Assembly (NCBI GenBank): GCA_028554795.2
Contig: CM068842.1
Span: 55,149,860-55,213,859, forward strand
DNA length: 64,000 nt
Reading direction: 5' to 3'
Source: Sinohyriopsis cumingii
Taxonomy: Eukaryota; Mollusca; Bivalvia; Unionida; Unionidae
Of the stretch, positions 38,796-48,302 are shown in pieces (within the stretch, counting starts at the first letter, position 1; each line of letters starts with the position of its first letter). Below the pieces are notes generated by a model. It was given only the letters and a program-made list of their open reading frames with translations, searched no databases and was not told the DNA's origin. A program made the position numbers and the translations under genes.

Positions 38796-39269
38796 TTAGT
38801 CTCTCTGTTTTTTGAATTTCTTCACCGTCTTTTCCTCATTTTCTTCCCTTCTTCTTTTCTTCTTCTCCTGTTTCTTTGCCTCTTGTAAATAGAATTGTCT
38901 TTTTTCTTCCTCTTCTTCCTCTAAAGAATCCCTCTCTTCTTTCGAAGAATCCCTCTCTTCTTCTGAAGAATCCCTCTTTTCTTCTGACTCCTCTTGTTTC
39001 TTTTTTGGGCAATCTGGAGACCAATGTCCTTTTTCTTTACAATAATAACAGGTATCTTGACTTTTGTCTTTTTTAGTCCCTGTTTTTGTTCTTTTTTGAC
39101 GGTCTGGACACTCTGAAGACCAATGCCCTTTCTTCTGACAGATATAGCAAGTATCTTGACTTTTATCTCGAAAGGAAGGAGAGTAGTCCGTAGGCTGGTC
39201 TGAAGAGAATTTTCTAATGACCCCTCGCAAAGCTCTGACGAAACGTTCCATCTGGTTAGTCTCTTCCAT
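38796..39269 (-). CDS. L1: protein with two CCHC zinc knuckles (C)
   Basis: 157 residues from the ATG at 39269. The N-terminal helix (QMERFVRALRGVIRKF), then zinc knuckles CYICQKKGHWSSEC (residues about 37-50) and CYYCKEKGHWSPDC (about 70-83), both CX2CX4HX4C. These are followed by a Ser/Glu repeat region (DSSEEERDSSKEERD, candidate casein-kinase-2 sites) and a basic coiled tail. Zinc knuckles of this type bind single-stranded nucleic acid in retroviral Gag and CNBP-like proteins, so this is a candidate ssDNA/RNA-binding replication or packaging factor. Divergent from polB. Followed by AATAAA near 38709, not by a hairpin. Confidence 0.8.
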   Translation of the reverse strand: MEETNQMERFVRALRGVIRKFSSDQPTDYSPSFRDKSQDTCYICQKKGHWSSECPDRQKRTKTGTKKDKSQDTCYYCKEKGHWSPDCPKKKQEESEEKRDSSEEERDSSKEERDSLEEEEEEKRQFYLQEAKKQEKKKRRREENEEKTVKKFKKQRD

Positions 39270-39403
39270 CGTTGTGCTCGGCTTGAGAGTGAAATGAATA
39301 GTGAAAGGACAAGACACACACCCTTTAATATACGCTGGTCTGCTATGACTATAAAGAAGCTCATGGTGTTTGAACTTGAGTCATTTGACTTTTTGCTTTC
39401 AAG
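39270..39403. promoter_or_regulatory. Bidirectional polB/L1 promoter (C)
   Basis: TATAAA at 39350-39355, 49 bp before the polB ATG, and minus-strand TATATTAAA at 39324-39332, 55 bp before the L1 ATG. Confidence 0.7.
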
Positions 39404-42400
39404 ATGAAACGATCTAATTCATTCGAGAAGAAAGAAGAAGAAAGAAGTAAGAGGCAGAAACGTGATCTATCGCCTCGAACCAGGGCTGAAATCTTGGCAC
39501 AAATTCATGCCAGTGATTTTGAAGAGGACATGAGTGAACCAGAATCCGAACCCTCTAAACCAAGTTCACCACCCTTAGTCAACCCTGAAAAATACTATTC
39601 CATTCGAGAGACGGAAAAGCGTTCCTCTAGAAAATTTAGAACCACGGCTTACAAATACACGGTGAAGTTTAAAGATTTCAAGTCCGAAGTACCGTTAGAG
39701 AAAGCAGAAGGGTTCATCACCGGAGTGTGGGATTCTCTGCTCACTGCACTCAAGCGACAATGTCAACCCAAAGAAGACGACCGCTTGAGACTTTCCATAC
39801 AACACGACGGTTTGAAATCCCTTGTTTGGATCGAGTTTAGCACCCCTGCAGAATTGACCGTTTCCAAAGTCATGGACAAGATTCAACACGTGCAACAATC
39901 TAATGACCAGTTTGACATCACCGATGGAAAAGCCACATTGGACATGACCCACGTCCCTCCTCCTCAAGGGACCGGACGCAAAAAGATGTTATTGGTGAAC
40001 GACCTTCGCAGCATTAAGCGTAGCCTTGTCCAAATTCACAATCCTCATGACCAGATGTGTTTAGCCCGTGCCATCGTGGTGGGACGAACCTATGCCAACA
40101 AGAACGACACGGTAGAATGGAAAAGAGACTGGGAGAACATTCGACAATCGGACCGAGCCAAACAACGAAGTGAAGCAGAACTCCTGTTACGACAAGCTGG
40201 CATGTCCAAAGACACACCCTGTGGCATTCCTGAGATGCAAAAATTGCAAGATGCCCTAGCTCCACGATACACCTTGAAAGTGCACCCTCAAGAAGTGCGC
40301 GGGCCTCTGTTGTTTCGAGGGCAAGATTTTAAGGACGGAAAATACATTCATGTTTATCATCACGATGACCATTTCGATACCATTACCAGTATCACTGGAT
40401 TCCTGGGATATGTTTATTATTGTGAGAAATGTGACTATGGTTATAATAATCGAGAGCAGCACAAACATTGTGGATGGAAATGCTCAGGATGTTTGGCCTC
40501 TCCACCCTGTCTGAGCGAAGAACCAGTGCCTTGTTCAACTTGTCTGCGCACGTTTGTCAGCCCTACCTGTTACCAACAACATTTGAAGACGCAAGGTTCA
40601 CAGAAGAAATGTGCTTGTCAACTGCTGAGATTGTGCCCCGCGTGTGGACAAGGCATACGTACCAACAATGCCAAGGCACACGTATGTCGAGGAAAGAAAA
40701 AATGTCACATTTGTCACCACATCGTGGACTTGGAACACGAATGCTACGTGCAAAAATACCATCCCCCACCAGAGAAAGAGGACGGTCACAAGAAGAAAGG
40801 CAATTTCATCTTTTTCGATTTCGAATGCATGCAAGAGACTGGCATTCACATTCCTAATTTCTGCGTGGCTCATCGAGCGTGCGAGAAGTGCATTCAAGAA
40901 CCTATCTTCAGTCATTGCCCTCACTGCAGCAAGATTCCCGGAGGGCGTGAAAAAATCTTTCGGGGACCAAACACGTTAGCCGATTTTGCCCAATGGGTTT
41001 TAGACCCCATCGACAAGACGTGGAGCCAAGAGGACATCGAACGTTACGGAGATTGTCATCGTCATGCCACGGTGATGGCTCACAATTTTTCCGGATACGA
41101 TGGACAGTTTCTTCTCAGATACTATACGGAACAAGGCACCGAGCGTCCTAAAGTGACTTTGAACGGGGCCAAAATCATTTTCATGCAAGTGGGACAAGTA
41201 CAGTTTAAAGATTCGATGAGCTATTTGGCCATGCCTTTGAGTCGAATGCCTAAAACGTTTGGAATGACAGAAATGGCTAAAGGGTACTTTCCACACTTTT
41301 TCAATACGGAAGCCAATCAACACGCCGTTTTACCCCATTTGCCTGAGGCTCACTATTACGACCCCGACAACATGCGTACCGAACAACGAGAAGCTTTCTA
41401 CGCTTGGTACCAGGCTCACGCCTCGGACCCTTTCGACTTTCAGGAAGAAATGCTAAAGTATTGTCGTTCCGACGTGGACATTTTACGACGATGCTGTGGA
41501 AAATTTCGAGAACTGTTCATGGAACACGGAGGGGTCGATCCTTTGAAAGAAGCTTGCACCATTGCCAAAGCGTGTTCCTTAGTGTATCGACAACGATTCA
41601 TGCCTGAAAACACTGTGGCTGTCATCAGTCCTCAAACGACCCACTATGTCAAACGTCAATACTCGGTCAAAGCCCTACGTTGGTTACATTACTTGTGCGA
41701 CAAGGAAGACAAGTGGATTCAGCATGCCCGCAACGGAGGGGGTGAAAAGACCATCGGAACGTATTCGGTCGATGGTTGGGACTTAGAAAACCCCAAGATC
41801 GTGTACGAGTTTAACGGCTGCTTATTTCACGGATGTCCCGTCTGTTACCCTGACCGTGGCACTAAAAATCAGTTTTTGCAACGAACCATGGAAGACTTGT
41901 ACCAGGACACTTGTCAGCGGCGCCTAAAGTTAGAACAGGAAGGATACCAAGTGGTGGAAATGTGGGAACACGAGTACGATCACCGTATGAAAACCGATCC
42001 CGAGTTTAAACGCCTCGTGGAAAGTTACCAGTTCATGGACCCGCTGAACCCGAGGGATAGTTTGTACGGAGGAAGGACCAATGCCACCTGTTTGCTGTAC
42101 CAAGCCGACGAAGAGAAAGGAGAAGAAATCAAATACTTGGACGTGTGTTCGCTGTATCCCTACGTGTGCAAATATTGTCGCTTTCCTGTAGGGAACCCGC
42201 AATTGCTGACGGAACACATCGACCTGAAAAACATTCGACAATACGAAGGCTTGATCAAGTGCAAAGTTTTGCCTCCCACGAACCTATACCATCCCGTCTT
42301 ACCTCACCATTGTCAAGGCAAACTGATGTTTCCCTTGTGCCGTACTTGTGCCGAAACGTGCAACCAAGACCAACCTTGTCAGCACACCCAGGAAGAACGT

Positions 42401-43468
42401 GCCTTGACGGGAACCTGGGTCAGCGTAGAATTGTTCAAAGCTCTGGACATGGGATACTAACTGTTAGAAGTGTACGAAATTTGCCACTTTCCCAAGACAC
42501 AACAATACCACAAGGGTGATCCCAGTGAGAAAGGCATTTTCGCTGACTACGTGGATGCCTTTTTGAAACTGAAACAAGAAGCCAGCGGCTATCCTTCCTG
42601 GTGTCACACTCCCGAAGACCAAATACAATTCAAAGAGAAATACTACGAACAAGAAGGCATCTCTTTAGACCACATCGAGAAAAACGAAGGCAGGCGATCG
42701 TTTGCCAAAGTGATGTTAAATTGCTTGTGGGGTAAAATGGCACAACGACCGTGTTTACCCAAGACGGAATATTTGACAGAACCTTCCCGCTACTTCCAGA
42801 TGATTCACGACAAAACCAAATACATGAAACACGTGGACGTCGTTCGAGAGAATTTGATCTTGGTCAATTACGAAGAAGATCTGGACTTTGTACAAGACGA
42901 CCCTTTTGGAAATGTCATCATTGCGGCTTACGTGACAACTCATGCTCGCTTAAAATTGTACGAAGCTTTAGAACTGTTAGAAGAACGCGTCCTGTACTTT
43001 GACACGGACAGTTGCATTTACATCCATCACCCGATTCAACATCACCCTAACATCGAAGGAGACCGTTTAGGAGCCTGGACAGACGAGCATCCCGACGACA
43101 AGATTCTAAGTTTCGTCAGTGGCGGTCCCAAAAATTACGGCTACGAATACCGGGACAAACAAGGAGAAGTGCACACGACGTGCAAAGTGAAAGGACTGAC
43201 TCTGAATTATCGTACCAGTCGTGTGGTCAACTTTGGGGTATTGAAAGAAGCCTTGCAATCGGGAGAGGATGGAAACTTTAAAGTGACCACCTATCAACCG
43301 AACAAGATTGTACGTTTACCCACTCACCACATCGTCAGTCGACCCTTGGAAAAAGTCTATCAAATTGTATACCAGAAGCGAGTGCGACTTCCCAATCACT
43401 TTACCTTACCGTACGGTCACGTCGGTATTGGTCTGTATATAAAAAAGAACCCTAGGCAAGATCGATAG
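39404..43468 (+). pseudogene. polB: Protein-primed family B DNA polymerase (C, one nonsense codon)
   Basis: 1355 codons. Residue positions: basic NLS-like N-terminus (KRQKR about 17-21), Cys/His-rich zinc-finger-like region about 330-450, exonuclease I D472/E474, exonuclease II N561...D566, exonuclease III Y686...D690, an EFNGCLFHGCPVCYP motif typical of Polinton polymerases near 801, motif A D913-SLYP, motif B K1102...G1110, motif C DTDS 1200-1203. The only lesion seen is CAA to TAA at 42458-42460 (codon 1019), between motifs A and B, so even a truncated product would lack the catalytic DTD. A TATA box for the next gene overlaps the last codons (43436-43446). Confidence 0.95.
43436..43446 (+). 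promoter_or_regulatory. TATA box of the accessory block (C)
   Basis: TATATAAAAAA inside the polB 3' end, 55 bp before the BIR-gene ATG. Confidence 0.65.
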
Positions 43469-43500
43469 TTCATTGCGACTACCAAGACCGAGCGAACAAG

Positions 43501-44244
43501 ATGAATACTTTGAAAGAGACATCGTTCCAGTTTGGGGCTTGTAAAAAAGTTGTATCTTCCTCTAGTGTGACTAATACTGGATGGATAAGACCCAGGCATT
43601 GCGACGGAAAATGTCCGGAAGGAAACTGCGATTGTCCATGTGGTTACCATTGTAATTGCGTAACGGAGTTTGCAGACGAGTGCGATTGTGAGCCTTGCGA
43701 TGTGTACGATGCTGTACGTTGTGACCTGAGCGATGCCGTAAAGCATCATGGGAACTTTAGTGTCCCTACCACTATCATGGAAAGCGATGCTGTGCGTGTC
43801 AAACCTGTGGGATGCGAAAGTGATGCCGCTCGTCCTCTTGGACATTTTACTGGGTTTCGTTTTAAAGGGGAATGTTCACCTTCACGTCTACCCCCATACG
43901 GATGTCATCCAGCCTTGAGCAAACTCCTGCCCATGTCACTCAATCCTCATCGAAACGAACCTGTGAAAGACGAATATTCGTTCCCTGTGCGTTTGTCGGA
44001 ATACTGCGACTTTGAAAATCGTCTTCAATCATTCAAAGGAAAATGGCCTAAGTATCTGGGAGGACCGACCCCCGAAGAATTAGCCAGAGCCGGATTTTTC
44101 TACTTGGGCGAAGGAGATAAAGTCAAGTGCTTCAGTTGCGGTGTGTCACTTCACCACTGTGAACCGCAAGATTCGGCCTACGTAGAACATGCTCGATGGT
44201 CACCGAATTGTCATTACTTACCTTTAGTGGGACCGAGTCATTGA
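43501..44244 (+). CDS. BIR-domain (IAP-like) accessory protein (C only)
   Basis: 247 residues. The C-terminal part is a clear baculoviral IAP repeat: RLQSFKGKWP, ELARAGFFYLGEGDKVKCFSCG and EHARWSPNCHYLPL, with zinc ligands C210, C213, H230 and C237. No RING follows. Residues about 34-66 form an unusual cysteine cluster (CDGKCPEGNCDCPCGYHCNC) without recognised family. BIR proteins block caspases or act in cell division; in viruses of invertebrates they commonly counter apoptosis, so a host-cell-survival role is inferred. Absent from A and B, where its whole region is deleted. The N-terminal M-N-T-L start resembles those of the next two genes. Confidence 0.88.
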   Translation: MNTLKETSFQFGACKKVVSSSSVTNTGWIRPRHCDGKCPEGNCDCPCGYHCNCVTEFADECDCEPCDVYDAVRCDLSDAVKHHGNFSVPTTIMESDAVRVKPVGCESDAARPLGHFTGFRFKGECSPSRLPPYGCHPALSKLLPMSLNPHRNEPVKDEYSFPVRLSEYCDFENRLQSFKGKWPKYLGGPTPEELARAGFFYLGEGDKVKCFSCGVSLHHCEPQDSAYVEHARWSPNCHYLPLVGPSH

Positions 44245-44272
44245 AGTAACTTCTTACCATAATAATCTGTTC

Positions 44273-44623
44273 ATGAATACTTTACAAGAGAACATTCGTG
44301 CTTTGCCTGTGGAGTTGAGAGAACGCATTTACCGAGAGCTGGTCAAAATACAAGTGAAACGTAAAGAACAATTGCATCCGTTACGTCACCGGTGTTTGAA
44401 CCACTGGTACCTTCAGGCTATACAAGGACTGATTGAGTTGAAAGTGTTCCATTGGACAGACATTGATCAACGACCTCCTGGTTATAAAAAGGAATGGTTT
44501 GGTATTGACGATTCTATCTACTACATTGTAAACGTACTGCATCGAATTCCAGAGGAAGAGTTAACGAATTACCAACATCTTTCACGCAATGTCAACTTAG
44601 TGAAAGAGGAAACTTCTGAATGA
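44273..44623 (+). CDS. F-box-like accessory protein 1 (C only)
   Basis: 116 residues. IRALPVELRERIYRELVKIQ at residues 9-28 resembles the start of an F-box (LP-E-R--I---L), followed by a basic helix and HRCLNHWYL. The C-terminal half is acidic and unlike that of its neighbour. F-box proteins link targets to SCF ubiquitin ligases; the resemblance covers only the first helix, so this is tentative. About 120 bp of its 5' part are identical to the next gene, showing recent duplication or conversion. Confidence 0.55.
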   Translation: MNTLQENIRALPVELRERIYRELVKIQVKRKEQLHPLRHRCLNHWYLQAIQGLIELKVFHWTDIDQRPPGYKKEWFGIDDSIYYIVNVLHRIPEEELTNYQHLSRNVNLVKEETSE

Positions 44624-44740
44624 ATTGTAATGTGTAGATTAGTGGTGAAACGATTTAGATTCGACAATGAATTAAAACCATGTTTGTGCAAACAGTACAT
44701 TTCTTGTGTCAGACCAAAGAGGATTTAGTATGACCTATTC

Positions 44741-45259
44741 ATGGATACTTTGCTAGAGAACATTCGTGCTTTGCCTGTGGAGTTGAGAGAACGCATTTAC
44801 CGAGAGCTGGTCAAAATACAAGTGAAACGTAAAGAACAATTGCATCCGTTACGTCACCGGTGTTTGAACCACTGGTACCTGAAGGGTATAAGAGAACTGA
44901 TTCGTCAGAAATTGTTTCAATGGTCAGACCTTGTTCAATACTTCCAGGCCCCCGATGATTCACGTGTTGATCATTTTGGTTACTTCGAGATTCACCTAGA
45001 GCAACCCATTGAGGAAGACGAGGTAAAGGATTACCAACATTTGTTACGTGGAATCTACTTAGCGGAAGAGGAAACTTCTAATCGAACTCTGACGTTTCGG
45101 TTACAGTATGCAAGATTTACATTCCCCACTGGAGAACGAAGATCACTGGCTAGAAAGTACGTGTATTCTTTTCGAAACAAAGAGACTATAAAAACAGGCA
45201 GCTATGCCACGACTTATGTCGTATGTAATCCAACAGATTCCGTGGAAGGAACTCAATGA
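44741..45259 (+). CDS. F-box-like accessory protein 2 (C only)
   Basis: 172 residues. Residues 6-48 are the same as in the preceding gene (from ENIRALPVELRERIYRELV on). The remainder is different, with an acidic stretch (IEEDEVKDYQHLLRGIYLAEEE) and a beta-rich-looking C-terminus. The pattern of constant N-terminus and variable C-terminus suggests a small adaptor family. Function unknown. Confidence 0.55.
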   Translation: MDTLLENIRALPVELRERIYRELVKIQVKRKEQLHPLRHRCLNHWYLKGIRELIRQKLFQWSDLVQYFQAPDDSRVDHFGYFEIHLEQPIEEDEVKDYQHLLRGIYLAEEETSNRTLTFRLQYARFTFPTGERRSLARKYVYSFRNKETIKTGSYATTYVVCNPTDSVEGTQ

Positions 45260-45428
45260 CCATATTCAAACCGTGGATCATTACCATCGATTATTACAAG
45301 AACTTTATCCATTCAATTTGGGACGACAAGTGGTGTGTGTCTTAGTGACTTGTTTTCTGGGATTTCGTTTACCAGCCGATTCCTTGTGGACTCTTTACGA
45401 TCAGTACTTACCACCTCCATGGCCTTAA
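45204..45428 (+). CDS. Overlapping small ORF with hydrophobic segment (C)
   Basis: 74 codons overlapping the ends of its neighbours, with a hydrophobic stretch VVCVLVTCFLGFRLP. TATAAAAA lies at 45187-45194, but only 10 bp before the first ATG, too close for that ATG to be in the mRNA; ATG 45216 would be borderline. It could be the decayed front part of the tail-anchored gene. Weak. Confidence 0.25.
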   Translation: MPRLMSYVIQQIPWKELNDHIQTVDHYHRLLQELYPFNLGRQVVCVLVTCFLGFRLPADSLWTLYDQYLPPPWP

Positions 45429-45967
45429 ATGGTCACGAAAAACTCCTTTTGCTCAAAGCCTTGCGGTTTCATCTGGATACTTCTCGACCTCAACAGGAAA
45501 AAAAGATTCGTCAACTTTTAGCTACCCAAGACGTGTATGACGATGTGTGTGTAGCTTGTGACTTACACCCTCATTGGACAGATGTTCGTGACTGGAAAAA
45601 GGGGGTTTTGAGGCTTGGACCCAAGAAGTGGCCCAGTATGCACAAGAGTTGTTCAAGGAAAAAAGTTACTTTTCAACCTGTGTTAGTGACGGTGCCAGAA
45701 GAACCCGTCACCGAGAACAACCACTCGCTTCAGGACAGGACTGTCATGGACATTCCTGAAAGGTCATTCCGGGAGGACACTTGTGTGACAATACCTCATG
45801 TAGAGACTGTAAGAACATTACACACTGTCCCTAGGACATCTTGGTTACCCAAAACATGTTGTACAGACACTTGTTTATATTCCACTTTGATCGCTTTGCT
45901 GTGTTTTATATTCCTGTACATCACTATTTGGGTTGTATGTATTTTTGTCTTTCGTGTTCATATTTGA
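45419..45967 (+). CDS. Tail-anchored accessory protein (C)
   Basis: 182 residues from ATG in CCATGGCC context. The N-terminal helical region (KLLLLKALRFHLDTSRPQQE) is followed by a middle segment conserved with A and B (KKVTFQPVLVTVPEEPVT), Cys-rich CCTDTC and a C-terminal hydrophobic stretch (LIALLCFIFLYITIWVVCIF) ending six residues before the stop, typical of a tail anchor. No signal peptide. The last gene before the ATPase; AATAAA at 45975-45980 follows directly. Unrecognised family. Confidence 0.65.
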   Translation: MALNGHEKLLLLKALRFHLDTSRPQQEKKIRQLLATQDVYDDVCVACDLHPHWTDVRDWKKGVLRLGPKKWPSMHKSCSRKKVTFQPVLVTVPEEPVTENNHSLQDRTVMDIPERSFREDTCVTIPHVETVRTLHTVPRTSWLPKTCCTDTCLYSTLIALLCFIFLYITIWVVCIFVFRVHI

Positions 45968-45974
45968 AACATTC

Positions 45975-46004
45975 AATAAACGTGTTCTGAAAAAAGTATA
46001 TAAA
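45975..46004 (+). promoter_or_regulatory. AATAAA and ATPase TATA box (C)
   Basis: AATAAA 45975-45980 and TATATAAA 45997-46004, 48 bp before the ATPase ATG. Confidence 0.7.
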
Positions 46005-46051
46005 CTCTTGTCTTGTTTGTTTTTCGTGTCACAAGTGACATTTCTCACACC

Positions 46052-46795
46052 ATGGCTACCTCTGCTGTCTCTGCTCCCTCTTCCTCTACTGTCAAAGTCA
46101 TCGACGAACACTTAGATCGTGCCAGTTGGGAGGCTTTGTATCTTCGCCATCCCTTTAACATGCTCATTGCTGGACCTAGCGGTTCAGGCAAAACCGAATT
46201 CGTCAAACGTTTGATCGAACATAAACATCATTTGATCGATCGGCCACCTCAACGGATCGTGTGGTGTTACAAAGAGTGGCAATCGGCGTACAGCCTTTTG
46301 CGAGAAAGTCAAGGCGATTCCATCGTGTTTGTGGAAGGCATTCCTAAAGAAGACGACGGCATCGTCTCTGACTCCCGTCAAACCCATTTGGTCATTTTCG
46401 ACGACATGTTAGGAGAAGACGAAGAAGAAATTAAATTGTGGTTCACGCGCAAAGGGCATCACCGTAATGCCAGTGTCGTTTACATCACCCAAAATTTGTT
46501 TCAACAAAGTAAAGCCCATCGCACCATCAGTCTCAATGCACATTACGTGGTCTTGTTTAAAAGCCCTCGAGATAAATCGCAAGTGCAAGTCTTAGCCAAA
46601 CAGTTAGGAACGCCTTGGCTGACTCAGGCGTACGACGATGCCACTCAAACTCCACACGCCTATTTACTCGTCGATTTGAAACCTACGACTCCCGAGGTTT
46701 TGCGATTTCGTACCCACTTGTTTCACCACTGGTGCCAAGACGGAGGGCCTGTCCTGTACACGTCTCCGTCCTCGACTTCATTTCACTCCCCATGA
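46052..46795 (+). CDS. Genome-packaging ATPase, FtsK/HerA type (C)
   Basis: 247 residues, intact, near-identical to A and B. Walker A GPSGSGKT, Walker B LVIFDD. Confidence 0.93.
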   Translation: MATSAVSAPSSSTVKVIDEHLDRASWEALYLRHPFNMLIAGPSGSGKTEFVKRLIEHKHHLIDRPPQRIVWCYKEWQSAYSLLRESQGDSIVFVEGIPKEDDGIVSDSRQTHLVIFDDMLGEDEEEIKLWFTRKGHHRNASVVYITQNLFQQSKAHRTISLNAHYVVLFKSPRDKSQVQVLAKQLGTPWLTQAYDDATQTPHAYLLVDLKPTTPEVLRFRTHLFHHWCQDGGPVLYTSPSSTSFHSP

Positions 46796-46852
46796 AAAAA
46801 AATCTATAAAAACCTCAGACCCTTTTTCGTCTGTCTCACACACAGTGTGAAC

Positions 46853-47807
46853 ATGACGTCCCTTCAGTCGCATCTTCCCGTCAAATTGATTCGTGCCTTG
46901 TATGGCATCAGTCGAGAAAAAGATCCACAAACACGAGCTCGTGTCTTAGAAGCTAGTCTCAAAGAAGTCTTACGATGGTTCACGGTGACGGGACGTCAAT
47001 TACTCCAAGGAATCATTCAGATTCCTCATCAAACCCAACGCTTTTTCGATCGAAACAAAGTTGCTTTGGTCCAACTGGCCGATCCCCGCATCGACACTCA
47101 AACCAAAAAACAAATCATTTTGAAACCTGGAGGGAGCGGTACTCTAGGAGGGGTCATCATTCGCTCACTCTTAAGATGGGATCCTAATGCCCCCAAAGTT
47201 ATCCCTAAGACAAAAGTCCAAGGAAGCCCCAAGAAGAAAAAGAAAAAGACCAGGTCCCCAAAGAGAAGAACTTCTCCAGTGGCGGGCCCCTTCCTCTTAC
47301 CAGACACCACCCCGGAAAAAGAAAAGAAGCCCCCAGAAAAAGAAACAGAGAAAAAGTCCCCAGAAAAAGAAAAGTCCACAGAAGAAAACTAGTCGCAAGA
47401 GAGGCACTGCGGCCAGGACGCAGCCTCACACTCGCAAACCACGACCTGCCACAGCGGTGACTGTGTCTCCGACAGCCTCACGTTTATCCACTTCTCCGTT
47501 GATGTCACCAGGAACTGCAGAGTACTTGGAGACGTTAATCACACCAAGAACTTCTCCGTTGATGACCCCAAACAGAACTTCCCCAGTGGCAGGACCCTCC
47601 AATTTAGTGGCAGTGGCTGCTGCTCACAAAGTACCTTCTCCCAAAATCAAAGTCCATGAAAGATCGGGTATGTTACAAAGATTACTGGATTTGTCCAAGC
47701 AAGAACTGACTCGATTTAGTCCGTTACGTACCCCTGCACGACGTGTCATGCCTGTCATGAAGTTGATACGCCGTAAAGACAATCAGTGGCGACGCGTTCC
47801 AGTATAA
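46853..47807 (+). pseudogene. Basic virion core-like protein (C, frameshifted, longest C-terminus)
   Basis: The N-terminal 140 codons match A. A net two-base gain near 47285-47300 (GGGCCCCTTCC, a homopolymer-rich spot) moves the ATG frame to a stop at 47392, while the remainder continues in the other frame to 47807. That remainder runs 20 codons past the TGA of A and B, with a basic end (RRKDNQWRR), and stops exactly at the TATA box of the next gene. The ancestral protein therefore probably had this extra tail. Confidence 0.75.
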
Positions 47808-47811
47808 AAAA
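47803..47811 (+). promoter_or_regulatory. TATA box of pX-like gene (C)
   Basis: TATAAAAAA overlapping the 3' end of the basic-protein frame, 56 bp before the ATG. Confidence 0.6.
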
Positions 47812-47866
47812 GGCCTGTGACCAAGTAGGGTATCAGTGTTCTTTTGGTGCTCCTAAAGACTCAAAG

Positions 47867-48253
47867 ATGTCACCCTCCAGAAAACCCCAAGGAAAGAAAA
47901 GGAAAGGACTGCCACCACGTTTAGCCAAACATGGGGACCTGTTATCTGTCCTGTCCAAAGCTTCTCCACCCCTACGAAAAAAACTCATTCAAACGGCCTC
48001 CAAAGAGGTCATCGATACCGTGTGCGAATGTTGTTTGAACGTTTTGAAAGGCACGATCCCTTTGTCCAAACACCAGAAACAATGCTTAGGCAAACATCGT
48101 CACGTTCTTCGCCAAATGGTTCAAAAGAAAATTCCCATTCGTCAAAAAAAGAAGATGTTGGTTCAACGTGGAGGTATTTTACCTCTCTTGTTAGGCCCCA
48201 TACTGAAAGGAGTCTTGGGAACCATGTTGGGAGGACTGGTGGGAGCAAGATAA
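47867..48253 (+). CDS. Small basic pX-like protein (C)
   Basis: 128 residues, intact, nearly the same as A. Basic N-terminus, CECC, hydrophobic GG-rich C-terminus. Confidence 0.7.
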   Translation: MSPSRKPQGKKRKGLPPRLAKHGDLLSVLSKASPPLRKKLIQTASKEVIDTVCECCLNVLKGTIPLSKHQKQCLGKHRHVLRQMVQKKIPIRQKKKMLVQRGGILPLLLGPILKGVLGTMLGGLVGAR

Positions 48254-48302
48254 AAAGGCCCTCGGAAGTCCCAAGATCTCAGAATCGACCCCTGACAACC
48301 CC

